A model generated the notes under the pieces. That model saw only the letters and a program-made list of their open reading frames with translations. It did not search any database and was not told the DNA's origin. A stretch of DNA of 49,648 bases, from positions 1 through 49,648 of the forward strand of contig CALQSQ010000036.1 of assembly GCA_943333275.1 (NCBI GenBank). The letters run 5' to 3'. Every line of letters starts with the position of its first letter. Position 1 is the first letter of the stretch. Origin of the DNA: Akkermansia muciniphila. Lineage in GTDB: Bacteria > Verrucomicrobiota > Verrucomicrobiia > Verrucomicrobiales > V1-33. Shown here one piece after another: positions 1 through 10,391 of this stretch. A program made the translations under genes and the position numbers.

Positions 1-23
1 ACTCATGTGCATACCCGCACATC

Positions 24-635
24 GTGAGTGCGCCGTTGCTCGTTCGGAAATCAGCTTTGCAGAGGACATCCACGATTGCCGCCAAGCGCTGCATTTCCTT
101 TAAAATATGCCATTGCATCAATTTTCACTTGACGCCATTTTTTCAGAGAGGTGTGCGAAAGTTGACAAACCATCACTCGAAACATTTGAGAACTGCGATT
201 CACCACACCTCGCCCAACCGATTGCATTTCCTCGGACTTGCGAGAGTTTCCCCGGCAATGATCCCGCCAATTTCATCTCTGAATGCCCGTTTCCTCGGCC
301 TGAACGTGAGCGGGCCGGGGCTGCCGTCGCGGTCCTACGCGGTGATTTCCCAATCCGGCGGGGACGTGCCGGGGCAGCAGTATTGGAATGATAGGGGCGG
401 ATCGCCGGCCAATGGCTCGGGGTTCACGCTGAGTCGCTGTTCCACGGGCAATACGGACGGGCTGCCGGAGAACCTTACCCATGTGAGCCACGGAGCGAGC
501 ACCAACCAGATCGTGCAGTCGTTCGGTTACATTTACGACAAGGACCGCGTCACCAAGACGACACGGGAGGGAATGGACACCTGGAAATACGCCTGCGACG
601 CCAAGAGCCTGGTGGCCGTGCCCACAAGGATTTAG
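24..635 (+). pseudogene. RHS/YD-repeat protein relic
   Basis: An open frame with no recognisable N-terminus or signal peptide. Only its last third looks like a protein family: around 480-620 it reads THVSHGASTNQIVQSF followed by GYIYDKDRVTKTTREG, then TWKYACDAKS. This matches the YD/RHS repeat pattern (G-x-x-Y-D-x-x-x-R-V-T, then T-x-x-Y-x-Y-D), with the expected second Tyr replaced by Cys. RHS repeats normally come in long series in very large secreted toxins or surface shells, so one repeat without a wall or core domain is a fragment. Directly after the stop, a second stop-free stretch (629-760, another frame) reads DPIAEIFARTQAATSPDQ and ends ..RPLPM. It looks coding-like but I do not recognise it. 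I read the region as decayed gene ends. Confidence 0.4.
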
Positions 636-937
636 GGCCCGATCCCATTGCGGAGATCTTTGCGAGGACGCAGGCGGCGACTTCCCCTGATCAGCTCGGG
701 AATCTCACGGCGGCGCAACAAGGCGGTGTCATCGATATTCATCGCCCCCTGCCTATGTGAAATTGACTTTGAAGTCGCCAGGCCCCATTTGTTCCAACAG
801 GTCCCTAGCCTAGTCCTGTAAAAGCCCATGAACTACATCGAAAGTCGTATTTTTAGCTTTGAACGGGCCGACTAGTTTCGCAGAACCGATACCCAATTTA
901 CTTCAAATAACGCCGCTAACCACAACTCATCCTTACG

Positions 938-3900
938 ATGAAACTTCACCACCTCTTCTCAGGCTTACTCCTGATCTCACCACTGGCCCGTGCAGAAACC
1001 TTTGATGTTCGCAGTTCGGCGGACAATCGAAGGTTCGTTCCGGGCAATGGCGTCCACGCCGTCATGGTGAATTTGGACGCGGACCCTGAACTGGAAGTTT
1101 ATTCAGGCGAAGGAGTCATGAATCTTTCCAACACCCCGGCGCGCACCATTCTGCCAGAGCCAAGCCGCGCGCCCTACAATAGTGCGGAGCCGATCACCTG
1201 GGTGGACAACTGCGGTGATGTGGCAGACGTGGATTTGGATGGTGATCTGGACATCGTGCGCCAGTGCCGCCTGCGCTACAACGGTGGCCCCGAGCCGCGG
1301 TGGCGCATCCAGGTGCTGAAGAACAATGGCAGCGGCACCTTTACGGAAGGCTGGACGTTAAATCTCGACAATCCGGGCGGAGTGATCTATCCGGGCCAAG
1401 CACTCACTCTCGGGGACTTTGATGCGGATGGCGATGCCGATATGGTTATCAGCAATACGGCGGGCGTGGTCATTCGCTGGAATGGCGGTCACGGCACGGC
1501 GGTCTTCGATACCACCCTGACGCTCAGTAGTCTCTATGAACTCTACAACGCGGAGGTGGCGGATTTCGATGGTGATGGGCTGGTGGACATTCTCGCCTTT
1601 GTCAATGACTCCAACGCCAGTGTCCCGCGCCTCGTGCTCTACACGAATGGCGGCACCAATGGCGGGCAACCTGGCGTGTTTGTCAGCACCATTCTGGCGA
1701 CCTTCAGCTACGGCGTCACCTATCAGTTGAAGGCCGCGGATGTTGATGTCGATGGCCGCATGGACTTCCTCCTGAGGAGAACCGGAGTCAACAGCGGCAA
1801 CGTTTCCTGGTATCGGAACACGGGCTCGGGATTTAGTGGTCCCAACGTCCTCTACAACTCCTCGACGGTGCGTTGTTTCAACATGGATCTCGCGGACGTA
1901 AACGAAGACGGTCTTCACGATTTGATTCTGACGTTGGATGACACCTCCCCGCAAGGCACGATTTACACTTACCCAGGCACGAGTCCAGGATCGTTCGGGG
2001 CAGCGCAATATCTCGCGTCAGCCTATCTGCAATCAGAAGGTTACCTGCCGCGTTCGCTTTGTTCGGGAGATGCGGATGGCGATGGCGACATTGATCTTGT
2101 GCTCTACAGCGATATCCCAACCTACATTCGCAATATAGCCGTGCATCATCGCGCCCAGGTGGAAAATACCATCTTTGTCGGCACCGCGCCCTCTGGAGCC
2201 GCAGACCTCGCAGTGGCGGATGTGAATTGGGATGGGAAGCTGGATCTTGTCGCGGCAAGCAGTGCGGATAATAAACTCTTCTGGTATTCTACCGCGACTG
2301 GATCGCTGGGTGCCCCAGTTTCCTTCAGCACCGGCTCGCGCAGTCCGTCGGGGATTGTGCCGGGGGATTTTGATGCGGATGGCGATGTCGACCTTGGTTA
2401 CACCGTGCCCGCCAGTTCTGAAGTCCGAGTTGCTTGGAACAACACGGGCACTGGAATCGTGTTCCAGGATGCCTATATGACCGCCGTGGCCAATGCCACG
2501 CGGGCCTACGCAGAGGATGCGAACAGGGATGGGAAGCTCGATTTCGTGGTGGCCTCCACCGCGTCCAACTCGGTGCGGTGGTTTCTGAACAACGGCACGG
2601 GAACGTCCTTCACGCAGGAAAGCGTGGTCACCGGCATGGCAAATTGCCTGGCCTTCCCCATGGAAACGTTCCGGAATGGCCAGCCCGAAGTCCTCGTCTT
2701 TGGCACTTCCGTCAGCGGCCCGAACTACCTGCGCTCCTACCGTCGCAGCACCAGTTCCTGGGTCGTGCAGGCGGAAAATAGTCTGATCGCCACGGTCATC
2801 ACCGCTGGAGATGTCAACAATGACCGCATTCCAGATGCCATTTATGCCAGTGCAGCCAACCAGGTTCTCTTCTGGCCACTATTTGGCGTGACAAGCTATC
2901 TGCTGGGTCAGATGCCCGGCACCGTGCGCAGTCTGGAATGGGTGGACTGGAACAACGATGGGCGGGGCGATGTCCTCTGCGCGTGGAATGGTGGCGTGAC
3001 GCTGTTGCTCAATGGCCTGAATGGCTGGGAAACGATCCCCTTTGCGACCAGTGGAAACTTCACGGAACTCGCCCTCCTCGATATTGATCGCGATGGGAGG
3101 GTGGAAGCCGTGGGCGTGAATCAGACCACTGCGAAACTACACATCTTCAAGAACACTTCCTGGCAGGTGCGCATGAGCCACATCAGCATGGCGGACGACA
3201 CGGGTCGCGCGCGGATCAAGGCCGGCCAAACCGGCAAAGCATTGCGGATCAAGGTGGAGCATGGTTCTCCCCAAAACTTCGGCACCGGAGATAGCGCCAT
3301 TTATACGGGAACTACCCGGCTACGTTTCCTCAAGGCCGTGCCTTCCGGCCAGACCTACGTGCCAGGCGCACCCCTCACTGAAGCAGAAGCCGTGGAAGTG
3401 GTCTCCACCGTGCAGATGGTGGATGACGCGGGCAATGTCCGCGCTGCGCTCCCGCTTTCCCCATTCGCCAACTACGCCAATGGTTACTTCACCTATAACA
3501 TGCTGACCGTGCTGCAATACGCTGGGGGCCCCCGCATGCAGGACATCCAACTTCAGCTGACCGCCAATGCCAACACTTCGGCCAATGCCCTCTTCTTTGT
3601 CCAACACATTGCCAACAGCCCCACGCAGGAACATACCGGATGGTGGCCTGTCGCCGGCTCAGGCTCTTATACCCGATTCTTAAAACAGGAGACAGACGTG
3701 GATACCTTTTCCGCCCTTGTCGAGGCCACCTCCTCCACCCTCACTGCACTGGAAACGTGGCGGCAAAGTAATTTTGGCACCTATCAATCCGCCGGGGATG
3801 CGGCTAACGATGCCGATCCGAATGGCGATGGCTTGCCGAACATTTTGGAATACGTCATGGGACGTGATCCAAAGGCCTTCGGCAGTGGCGTTGGGAGCAA

Positions 3901-4186
3901 TCTCGCCATCGAACTCATTTACAATGGTCAGGCCAGTCCGCTCCAGGCCGACCTGCGCCTCCTCACCAGTTACGACAGCAAAGTGCGCCTCACCCTGCAA
4001 CGCACCACCAACCTGCAAACGTGGACCACCCTGAGCACCCGCACCGGAACCACTGCATGGACAGTGACGGTGCCCACCTCCAGTGCGATAGGTGGAGGAC
4101 GGACGAGATTCATCTTCAATACCAGTGCCACGCCCAATACCACCCCTCGCTTCTGGACGCGGCTGAAGGCCGAGGAACTGCCCTAA
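938..4186 (+). CDS. Secreted FG-GAP/VCBS repeat protein
   Basis: A 1082-aa secreted protein. Residues 1-19 form a signal peptide ending ARA. Residues about 85-730 carry about a dozen FG-GAP-type repeats, seen as calcium-loop motifs such as VADVDLDGDLDIV, LGDFDADGDADMV, VADFDGDGLVDIL, VADVNWDGKLDLV and LLDIDRDGRVEAV. This spacing predicts a beta-propeller that binds Ca2+ in DxDxDG loops. A segment with DADPNGDGLPNILEY near residue 960 resembles dockerin-like calcium loops. The last ~70 residues hold the LQRTTNLQTWTTL..FWTRL module also found at the C-termini of three other large proteins in this window, suggesting a common sorting or surface role. The ATG lacks a Shine-Dalgarno motif. The gene stands alone. 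Ligand or enzymatic function is not visible. Confidence 0.85.
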   Translation: MKLHHLFSGLLLISPLARAETFDVRSSADNRRFVPGNGVHAVMVNLDADPELEVYSGEGVMNLSNTPARTILPEPSRAPYNSAEPITWVDNCGDVADVDLDGDLDIVRQCRLRYNGGPEPRWRIQVLKNNGSGTFTEGWTLNLDNPGGVIYPGQALTLGDFDADGDADMVISNTAGVVIRWNGGHGTAVFDTTLTLSSLYELYNAEVADFDGDGLVDILAFVNDSNASVPRLVLYTNGGTNGGQPGVFVSTILATFSYGVTYQLKAADVDVDGRMDFLLRRTGVNSGNVSWYRNTGSGFSGPNVLYNSSTVRCFNMDLADVNEDGLHDLILTLDDTSPQGTIYTYPGTSPGSFGAAQYLASAYLQSEGYLPRSLCSGDADGDGDIDLVLYSDIPTYIRNIAVHHRAQVENTIFVGTAPSGAADLAVADVNWDGKLDLVAASSADNKLFWYSTATGSLGAPVSFSTGSRSPSGIVPGDFDADGDVDLGYTVPASSEVRVAWNNTGTGIVFQDAYMTAVANATRAYAEDANRDGKLDFVVASTASNSVRWFLNNGTGTSFTQESVVTGMANCLAFPMETFRNGQPEVLVFGTSVSGPNYLRSYRRSTSSWVVQAENSLIATVITAGDVNNDRIPDAIYASAANQVLFWPLFGVTSYLLGQMPGTVRSLEWVDWNNDGRGDVLCAWNGGVTLLLNGLNGWETIPFATSGNFTELALLDIDRDGRVEAVGVNQTTAKLHIFKNTSWQVRMSHISMADDTGRARIKAGQTGKALRIKVEHGSPQNFGTGDSAIYTGTTRLRFLKAVPSGQTYVPGAPLTEAEAVEVVSTVQMVDDAGNVRAALPLSPFANYANGYFTYNMLTVLQYAGGPRMQDIQLQLTANANTSANALFFVQHIANSPTQEHTGWWPVAGSGSYTRFLKQETDVDTFSALVEATSSTLTALETWRQSNFGTYQSAGDAANDADPNGDGLPNILEYVMGRDPKAFGSGVGSNLAIELIYNGQASPLQADLRLLTSYDSKVRLTLQRTTNLQTWTTLSTRTGTTAWTVTVPTSSAIGGGRTRFIFNTSATPNTTPRFWTRLKAEELP

Positions 4187-5150
4187 CCTTCAAGATAGCT
4201 TGGATCGCGATAGCGTCTCAAAGCCATCTGTTGATGAACAGGCCCGGTGATTCACACGGCGCTTTGGAACGGGTTTCTTTGGTTTATGCTGGGGACTGGA
4301 GTCGGAGGAGATGGGAAATGTAGATGCGAATCAGAGAAGAAAAAGATTCCGCACATCCCAGTCCATCCTCAACTCAAAATTCCCTTCACCACGTGCCCGT
4401 GAACATCCGTGAGGCGCTAGTCGCGGTCTTGGAAGGGGCGGGTGAGTTTTTCTTGATCCAGCCCCTCTATTGACATCTGCATAAGTTCTGACACGCCCGT
4501 AGAGGGCAAGCTAACGAAACCCGAGCCGCGCCTTCTCAAAGCCTTCCGAACCGCGCCGGAGCGGAAACAGGAAAAGGGGACAGGCAAAGGAAATTGACAA
4601 AATCTCCGATACCCAATCCATGCCCGAAATCGACATCCCCGCAGCCCAACGTTTTTCCTGACGAAACACAGCGAAGTCTCGGGTGGAAACGGAAGGAACG
4701 CCGACATGGTGGAAATCGGATGGGATTGATTCGAGGGTTTCCTCTCTGGGGAACGAAACATCGACAGCTCCTTCGCGGTGAAAATAGCACCTCAATGGCA
4801 TGGGTGGAGTGCGGGACTTATGTTTCTGCTACTTTTAACCCATACCTTGAGTTGGGCTTGTAAGGAATTGGAAGGGGATATGGAGCAGAAAACTCATTGC
4901 TTCGGCAACCCGATCCGCTACCGGGGATAGCTAAGGGGAACGTTTCCGAGCGGGGGAGCGGCTGCAACGGCGATTTACGCGGAGATCCTACGTGGCGGGT
5001 GGATCGAGATTCTGCGGGTAAATCACTTGCGCCCCCTAGCGCGTTCACTATGGTGATTTCCTCCCTTCACAGGACGTCTGGTGCAGCTTCAATTCCGTTC
5101 TCCCTCACGTTCCCTGATTGGAGAAATTCAACCCAATTTTCTTCCTGCAA
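4187..5150. other. Long intergenic stretch, no confident gene
   Basis: About 960 bp between the FG-GAP gene and gyrA. Several short open frames exist on both strands, but none shows a signal peptide, a family motif or a convincing start, and they overlap each other. No tRNA-like cloverleaf or clear hairpin terminator was found by eye. It presumably holds the gyrA promoter. The length is unusual for this densely packed window. Confidence 0.4.
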
Positions 5151-7769
5151 GTGAGCGACCCCAACGACCGAATTGAAATGGTGAACGTGGCGGACGAGAT
5201 GTCCAAATCGTTCCTGGACTACTCCATGTCCGTCATCATTTCCCGTGCCCTGCCCGACGTGCGGGATGGCCTGAAACCCTCCCAGCGCCGGATTCTCTAT
5301 GCGATGAGCGAGCTGAGCCTGTGGCCCAACCGGAAGGCTTACAAGTGCGCAAAAATTTGCGGTGACACCTCCGGAAACTACCACCCCCACGGCGAGGCAG
5401 TCATTTATCCGACGCTCGTCAACATGGCCCAGCCATGGTCGATGCGGGAGCGATTGATCGATGGTCAGGGAAATTTTGGTTCGATGGATGGCGATGCCCC
5501 GGCTGCCATGCGTTATACGGAGGCGAAGCTCACGTACCTGGGCACGGCGCTCCTGGATGACATGGACAAGGACACGGTCGATTTCGTGCCGAACTACGAC
5601 GAACGGCTCACGGAGCCCACGGTCTTTCCGGCAGCCTTTCCGAATCTGCTCGTCAATGGCGGCACGGGGATTGCGGTGGGCATGGCCACGAATCTGGCTC
5701 CGCACAATCTGGGAGAAGTCATCGATGGCATCTGTGCCCAGATCGATGAGCCTCAGATTACAATTCCGGAGTTGATGCAGCACATCAAGGGGCCGGATTT
5801 CCCCACGGGTGGATTTGTCCTTGGGAAGACTGGCATTGCGCAATATTTCGCGACCGGTCGCGGTCAGGTGAAAGTCCGCGGCAAGGTGGAGATTGAGGAG
5901 GGCGATAATGGTCGCGAGCAGATCGTCATTACCGAAGTCCCTTACAATACCAACCGGGCCACCCTGATGATCCGGATCGGTGAACTGGCAAACGAAAAGG
6001 TCCTGCCGGAAATCAGCGCGGTGCGGGACGAGTGTACCGAGAGCACCCGGATTGTCATTGAACTGAAAAAGGACGCCCGGGCCCAGGTGGTGGTGAACAA
6101 CCTTTACAAACTGACCGCGCTGGGTGGAAGTTTCAGTGTCAACATGCTGGCGATCGACAATCGCCGCCCGCGCCTCCTGAATCTCAAGGACGCCATTTCC
6201 TGCTACATTGACCACCGCCGCGAGGTGGTGCTGCGCCGCACGAAATTTCTCCTCCGCAAAGCCGAGGATCGTGCGGAAATTCTCGAAGCGCTCCTGCTCT
6301 CGAGTTCGCAAATCGATGATTTCATCAAAATGATCCGGGAGTCGAAGGACCGGCCCGAGGCTGAAGCCAAAATCAAGGAATACACTTTCACCGAAGCTGC
6401 GGCTCTGGCCCTGGGCGTCGTCGTGCACGGACAGCCGCATTTCCGCGATGGGAATTATTTCTTCAGCGACCGCCAGGTCAAGGCCATCGTGGAACTGCAG
6501 CTCTACAAACTCACCAGCCTGGAGCGGAACAAGATCAAGGAGGAATACGATGAAGTGATGGCCGAGATCAAGGATTACCTCGACATCCTGGCCAACGAAT
6601 GGCGCGTCATGCAGATCATCAAGGATGAGCTGCAGATCATCAAAGCAAAATACGCCACGCCACGCAAGACCGAGATCATTGTGGATGATTCCGAGATCAC
6701 GACCGTGGACCTCATTGCCAACGAGGCGCAGATCATCACGATCACCCACCGCGGCTATATGAAACGCACCGTCGCCACCCAGTTCCGCAGCCAGCGGCGT
6801 GGTGGCAAGGGCGTCAAGGGCATGGAGGCCCGCGCCGCCCAGCATGATGACGAAGAGGATGATTTCGTGGAGCACCTCTTCAGCGCAAGTTCGCATGACT
6901 ACCTGATGTTCTTCACGAACACGGGGCGGGTGTATGTCGAGCGCGTCTATCAGATTCCGGAGGCGGATCGCACGTCGAAGGGACGCAGTGTGAAAAACCT
7001 GCTGAACCTCCGGCCCGAAGAAAAGATTGCCTCCGTGCTGCGGATTGAAGCCGTGGGCACCACCGACAAGGATACGACCTTCGACAACAGCAAGTTCGTC
7101 ATTTTCGGAACCCGAAACGGCGTGGTCAAGCGCACCAACCTTTCAGAATTCCGCAACACCCAGAAGAACGGCATCAATGCCATCAACATTGAGGAGGACG
7201 ATTCTCTGATCGGAGTCGTGCTGACCAACGGCGCCGATGAACTGGTCTTCGTCACGCACGAGGGACTCAGCCTGCGCTGCAAGGAAGAGAGTATTCGAGC
7301 CGTGGGCCGTGCCGCCACTGGCGTCTGGGGAATTCGTCCCGAACTCGGAGATTACGTTGTTGGACTCACCATCGTGGAATCAGGAGCCATGCTGCTGGTC
7401 GCGAGTGAAAATGGTCTCGGCAAGCGGAGTTCGTTTGATGAATACCGTATTCAATCGCGCGGCGGCAAGGGGATCATCACGATGAAGACCACAGACAAGA
7501 CCGGCAAGGTGATCGCGGCCATCGTTGTTCATGAAGAGGATGAACTCATGCTCATGACGACCAGCGGCCAGAGTGTCCGCATTCCGGTCAACCAGATCCG
7601 CGAGACGGGCCGCAATGCCCAGGGGGTGAAACTCCTTTCACTGAAAGCCGGTGAACTGCTGCAGGACATTGCCAAGGTCATTTCTGAAAAGGAAGAGGTG
7701 GAGGGCGAAGGTGAAGGAGTCCCGGCTGAAGAGGGGGCCTCCCCCGAAGAGGAAACCGCCCCGGAATAA
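5151..7769 (+). CDS. gyrA: DNA gyrase subunit A
   Basis: The breakage-reunion subunit of the type IIA topoisomerase that introduces negative supercoils. I chose the GTG at 5151 (MSDPNDRIE) because it places the catalytic tyrosine of AAMRYTEA at residue 122, the E. coli number. An in-frame TTG at 5118 would add 11 residues. The N-terminal winged-helix/tower domain includes [12 protein letters not shown] and the quinolone-determining region. The GyrA box QRRGGKG at 548-554 marks it as gyrase, not topoisomerase IV. A second SRGGKG-like turn lies near residue 770 in the C-terminal DNA-wrapping propeller. The ~30-residue tail is very acidic, as in GyrA proteins whose tail modulates wrapping. Residues 83 and 87 are Ala and Pro instead of the drug-anchoring Ser and Asp. 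gyrB is not in the window. Confidence 0.97.
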   Translation: MSDPNDRIEMVNVADEMSKSFLDYSMSVIISRALPDVRDGLKPSQRRILYAMSELSLWPNRKAYKCAKICGDTSGNYHPHGEAVIYPTLVNMAQPWSMRERLIDGQGNFGSMDGDAPAAMRYTEAKLTYLGTALLDDMDKDTVDFVPNYDERLTEPTVFPAAFPNLLVNGGTGIAVGMATNLAPHNLGEVIDGICAQIDEPQITIPELMQHIKGPDFPTGGFVLGKTGIAQYFATGRGQVKVRGKVEIEEGDNGREQIVITEVPYNTNRATLMIRIGELANEKVLPEISAVRDECTESTRIVIELKKDARAQVVVNNLYKLTALGGSFSVNMLAIDNRRPRLLNLKDAISCYIDHRREVVLRRTKFLLRKAEDRAEILEALLLSSSQIDDFIKMIRESKDRPEAEAKIKEYTFTEAAALALGVVVHGQPHFRDGNYFFSDRQVKAIVELQLYKLTSLERNKIKEEYDEVMAEIKDYLDILANEWRVMQIIKDELQIIKAKYATPRKTEIIVDDSEITTVDLIANEAQIITITHRGYMKRTVATQFRSQRRGGKGVKGMEARAAQHDDEEDDFVEHLFSASSHDYLMFFTNTGRVYVERVYQIPEADRTSKGRSVKNLLNLRPEEKIASVLRIEAVGTTDKDTTFDNSKFVIFGTRNGVVKRTNLSEFRNTQKNGINAINIEEDDSLIGVVLTNGADELVFVTHEGLSLRCKEESIRAVGRAATGVWGIRPELGDYVVGLTIVESGAMLLVASENGLGKRSSFDEYRIQSRGGKGIITMKTTDKTGKVIAAIVVHEEDELMLMTTSGQSVRIPVNQIRETGRNAQGVKLLSLKAGELLQDIAKVISEKEEVEGEGEGVPAEEGASPEEETAPE

Positions 7770-7944
7770 TCCCTGCCAGCGCTGAGGAAAGTTTTCCAAA
7801 CTGACCGCTGCCATGGAAGTAGTCCCGTCAACGCCGCCCGTTCCCTGGCTGAACCGGGAGATCAAAGGCATTGGGTGATTTTTCGGCCCTGTGCTGTTGA
7901 ATGCCCTTGTGTATGTTGGGTCCGTTTCCTGACACCTTTTTCCA

Positions 7945-8133
7945 ATGAATACGAAGGGGCTATTTCTGCTGCTCTGCAATCTGCCTCACTACCTGATGGT
8001 CGTGGTAGTCGGGATGCGCCGTGCCCGCAAGGTCACTGCCAGTGGTTTCCTGTTTTTTGTGGCAGGAAATTTTCTGATATTCGCGATCATGCAGAAATTG
8101 ATGGATTGGCTCTACACCTACTCCAGGCGCTAA
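7945..8133 (+). CDS. Small two-helix membrane protein (hypothetical)
   Basis: A 62-aa open frame between convergent gyrA and infC. It encodes two hydrophobic stretches (about residues 5-22 and 33-50) separated by a basic loop, GMRRARK, and ends YSRR. The positive-inside pattern fits a small inner-membrane hairpin. I do not recognise a family. There is no Shine-Dalgarno motif, but most genes in this window also lack one. It could be spurious. Confidence 0.4.
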   Translation: MNTKGLFLLLCNLPHYLMVVVVGMRRARKVTASGFLFFVAGNFLIFAIMQKLMDWLYTYSRR

Positions 8134-8202
8134 GTCGTCGGTGCGTGATTTTCCCGACGGGGGCTATTCAGGCGGGTCCCGCTGCGCGCGGCTGCTGATG
8201 GT

Positions 8203-8997
8203 TCAGCCCTTGGGCTTCTTGCCTTTACGCTCGGTGGCTTCGCCCTCCATCTTGTCCAGAATTTCCTCCAGACTCAGAGTGTGGACGTGGGGATGGTGAT
8301 CGGCATCGTCCTCGTCCTCGGCATCATCGAAATCCTCATTTTCCACATAGGCCGTGACGGGCTTGGCGAACTTGCGGGTGCGTTGATGGGAGGCGACGGG
8401 GCTGAGCATCATGCTGATGCTGCGGCCGGCCTGTTTGGGCATCATGTCCACGTGACCCATGCCTTTGAGATCATCCTTGATACGGTTCATCAGGACAAAT
8501 CCGAGTTCCTGGTGGGCCATTTCCCGACCTTTGAACTGGAGGTGGATGCGGATCTTGTTGTTGTGGTCGAGAAATTCCTCCGCGTGGGACAGCTTGATGC
8601 CGTAATCGTGCGGGCTGATGTTGATGCGGAATTTCACTTCCTTGACCTTGCCGCCGGAACTCTTGGCTTTGACCTTTTGCTTGGACTGCTGGTATTTGTA
8701 CTTCCCGTAGCTGACGATCTTGCAGACGGGCGGCTTGGCTTCGGCGGAAACCTCCACCAAATCCAATCCGCGTTGTTTGGCAATCACGAGCGCCTCCTGC
8801 GGCGTCATCACGCCGATCTGCTGGTTGGTTTCACCATCGACCACACGGATTTTGGGGGCACGGATCCGGTCATTGATGCGCGTCATGTCCCTCCCGCGGT
8901 AATTTCGGGAGCCTCCGCTGTTGTTGTTGTTACTGCCGCTGCTGCTGTTGTTGCTGCTCAGAGGCGGACGTGGTCCCGAATTGAAGGGGGCTGCCAA
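8203..8997 (-). CDS. infC: Translation initiation factor IF-3
   Basis: IF-3 binds the 30S subunit and polices start-codon and initiator-tRNA selection. The conserved core begins RINDRIRAPKIRVVDGE, continues through VSAEAKPPVCKIVSYGKY and VKEVKFRINISPHDYGIK, and includes FKGREMAHQELG. Beyond the canonical end there is a ~45-residue acidic and His-rich tail (DDAEDEDDADHHPH) not seen in E. coli IF-3. The start is uncertain. The frame stays open upstream through an Asn/Ser-rich leader coded by AAC/AGC repeats, with TTG at 8997 and several AUA/AUC codons further up. An ATG at 8886, three bases after GGGAGGG, would give a 227-aa protein of normal N-terminal length. rpmI and rplT, the usual downstream partners, are absent here. 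Confidence 0.93.
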   Translation of the reverse strand: MAAPFNSGPRPPLSSNNSSSGSNNNNSGGSRNYRGRDMTRINDRIRAPKIRVVDGETNQQIGVMTPQEALVIAKQRGLDLVEVSAEAKPPVCKIVSYGKYKYQQSKQKVKAKSSGGKVKEVKFRINISPHDYGIKLSHAEEFLDHNNKIRIHLQFKGREMAHQELGFVLMNRIKDDLKGMGHVDMMPKQAGRSISMMLSPVASHQRTRKFAKPVTAYVENEDFDDAEDEDDADHHPHVHTLSLEEILDKMEGEATERKGKKPKG

Positions 8998-9476
8998 GCC
9001 GGGGCTTGGATTCGGGTTGGAACTGGGGATGGTGGCTATAAGCGTGGATAGGTTGGAGTTAAGCGATGGGATGGGATTGAACGGGCGAAATTTTCAGAGG
9101 CACAGATCAAATGTACGAAGGGTTCCGTCGAGGAAACTTCCGATTCTGAGGCTGGACAACTTGAGCGATGGTAGCATGCGACTAAAGTGTCTCACTGCCC
9201 CGAACGAGGGATGACGCGGAAGAAAGCGGTAGGACGCCCGCTGTGTGAACAGGGAAATTTCCGGTCAGAAAGGATTGCGGTGAGTTTGCCAATGGGAGGA
9301 CACTACCTTGACCAGCCGGATTCAGCAAGTCGAAAAATAGCCTGATCGGAGGCCGATTTCCGGTTAGAAGGGGGGTAAGCGGCGGAAAAGGCTTCATTTA
9401 TTGCACCAAATTTGCTTTATTTAGGGTGAAATACATTTCGACACCGCTTCGTATGGGATGTCGATTCTCCTGTTCC
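8998..9476. other. Divergent intergenic region infC / FHA-cyclase
   Basis: About 480 bp separating infC (-) and the FHA-cyclase gene (+). It should hold both promoters. The stretch at 9390-9430 (tttattgcaccaaatttgctttatttag) is the AT-richest part and is a plausible promoter for the plus-strand gene, but I cannot assign -35/-10 boxes with confidence. Open frames here show no family features. Confidence 0.3.
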
Positions 9477-10391
9477 ATGAAGCCTGATGACCAACAAGCC
9501 ACCCTTTTAAATATCGCCGATGGCAACACCCACGAACTTTCCGACCTGACCATTTTCGGCCGCAAGGCTGATTCTGCGGTGCACCTTGCCGATACGCGGG
9601 TGTCGCGGAGGCATGCCATGATCCGGAGACAGGAGGGGGGGCAGTTTTGGTTTTACGATCTGGGGAGTTTTAATGGCAGTTACATCAATGACGAGCGCGT
9701 CACCGCCACCCGGCAGCTCGAGCCCAACGACGTCATCCGGATCTGCGATCACGAATTTCGTTTCCTCATGCTCATTCCTGGGCAGACGCCGGTGACCTCC
9801 GAGTTGGATGTGACGACGGTTCCCATGTTGATTCTGGTCAGTGATATCAAGGGATTCACGCGGCTTTCCGAACTCATCCCCCACGAGGAACTGGCGCAGG
9901 CGATCGGGAGTTGGTATGATTACTGCACGGAAATTCTCACCGAGCACGGCGCGGCGATTGATAAATTCATCGGCGATGCCGTGCTGGCCTACTGGACGGA
10001 TGTCTCGGCCAATGCCCGCAAATGGGCGGTGATGGCTGCGCGGGAGTTGCGGCGGGGATGCGAGGAAATCGGCCAGCAAATGCGGCATACCTTCGACAAA
10101 TACGGCGGCGAATTTGCCAGCGGCGTGGGTCTGCATTCGGGTGATGTCGCCTACGGGCAGTTTGGCCAGGGGGGGCTGACCATGCTCGGGGATGCAGTGA
10201 ATACCACTTTTCGCGTGCAGGCCATGACGCGCATGCTGGGACACGATGTGCTGGCGAGCGGGGAATTTTTCAGCGAATGGCCTGAAGGAATTCGATTTTC
10301 GCAACCGCTTGGTGTGCATGAACTGAAAGGTCGTCTGGCTCCCGTGGAGCTTTACGCGGTGGACACCACTCCTTCGTTGCTGGTTTCATGA
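9477..10391 (+). CDS. FHA domain-class III adenylate/guanylate cyclase
   Basis: A 304-aa cytoplasmic signalling enzyme. The N-terminal FHA domain (about residues 7-95) shows GR at 28-29, SRRH at 43-46 and a SFNGSYIND turn, the phosphothreonine-binding signature. The class III cyclase domain follows from ~115: metal aspartates D123 (SDIKGFTRLS) and D167 (KFIGDAVLAYW), the purine-facing Lys next to the latter, HSGDVAYGQFG, and the transition-state pair N242 and R246 (GDAVNTTFR). All catalytic residues are present, so it should make cAMP or cGMP. The Lys-x-x-GD arrangement favours ATP. FHA-cyclase fusions let phosphoproteins gate second-messenger output. ATG 9477 starts just before the FHA fold; upstream GTG 9426 and ATG 9456 are alternatives. 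Its stop overlaps the next start (ATGA), so the two are translationally coupled. Confidence 0.9.
   Translation: MKPDDQQATLLNIADGNTHELSDLTIFGRKADSAVHLADTRVSRRHAMIRRQEGGQFWFYDLGSFNGSYINDERVTATRQLEPNDVIRICDHEFRFLMLIPGQTPVTSELDVTTVPMLILVSDIKGFTRLSELIPHEELAQAIGSWYDYCTEILTEHGAAIDKFIGDAVLAYWTDVSANARKWAVMAARELRRGCEEIGQQMRHTFDKYGGEFASGVGLHSGDVAYGQFGQGGLTMLGDAVNTTFRVQAMTRMLGHDVLASGEFFSEWPEGIRFSQPLGVHELKGRLAPVELYAVDTTPSLLVS

Noticed and set aside
4417..4863. Overlapping short frames on both strands upstream of gyrA
   Set aside because: No start context, domain or signal; mutually overlapping.
5067..6896. 609-aa open frame antisense to gyrA
   Set aside because: Mirror of the gyrA codon structure; the plus strand has the full family signature.
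8281..9051. 256-aa open frame antisense to infC
   Set aside because: Shadow of infC; valine/aspartate-rich composition arises from the complementary codons.
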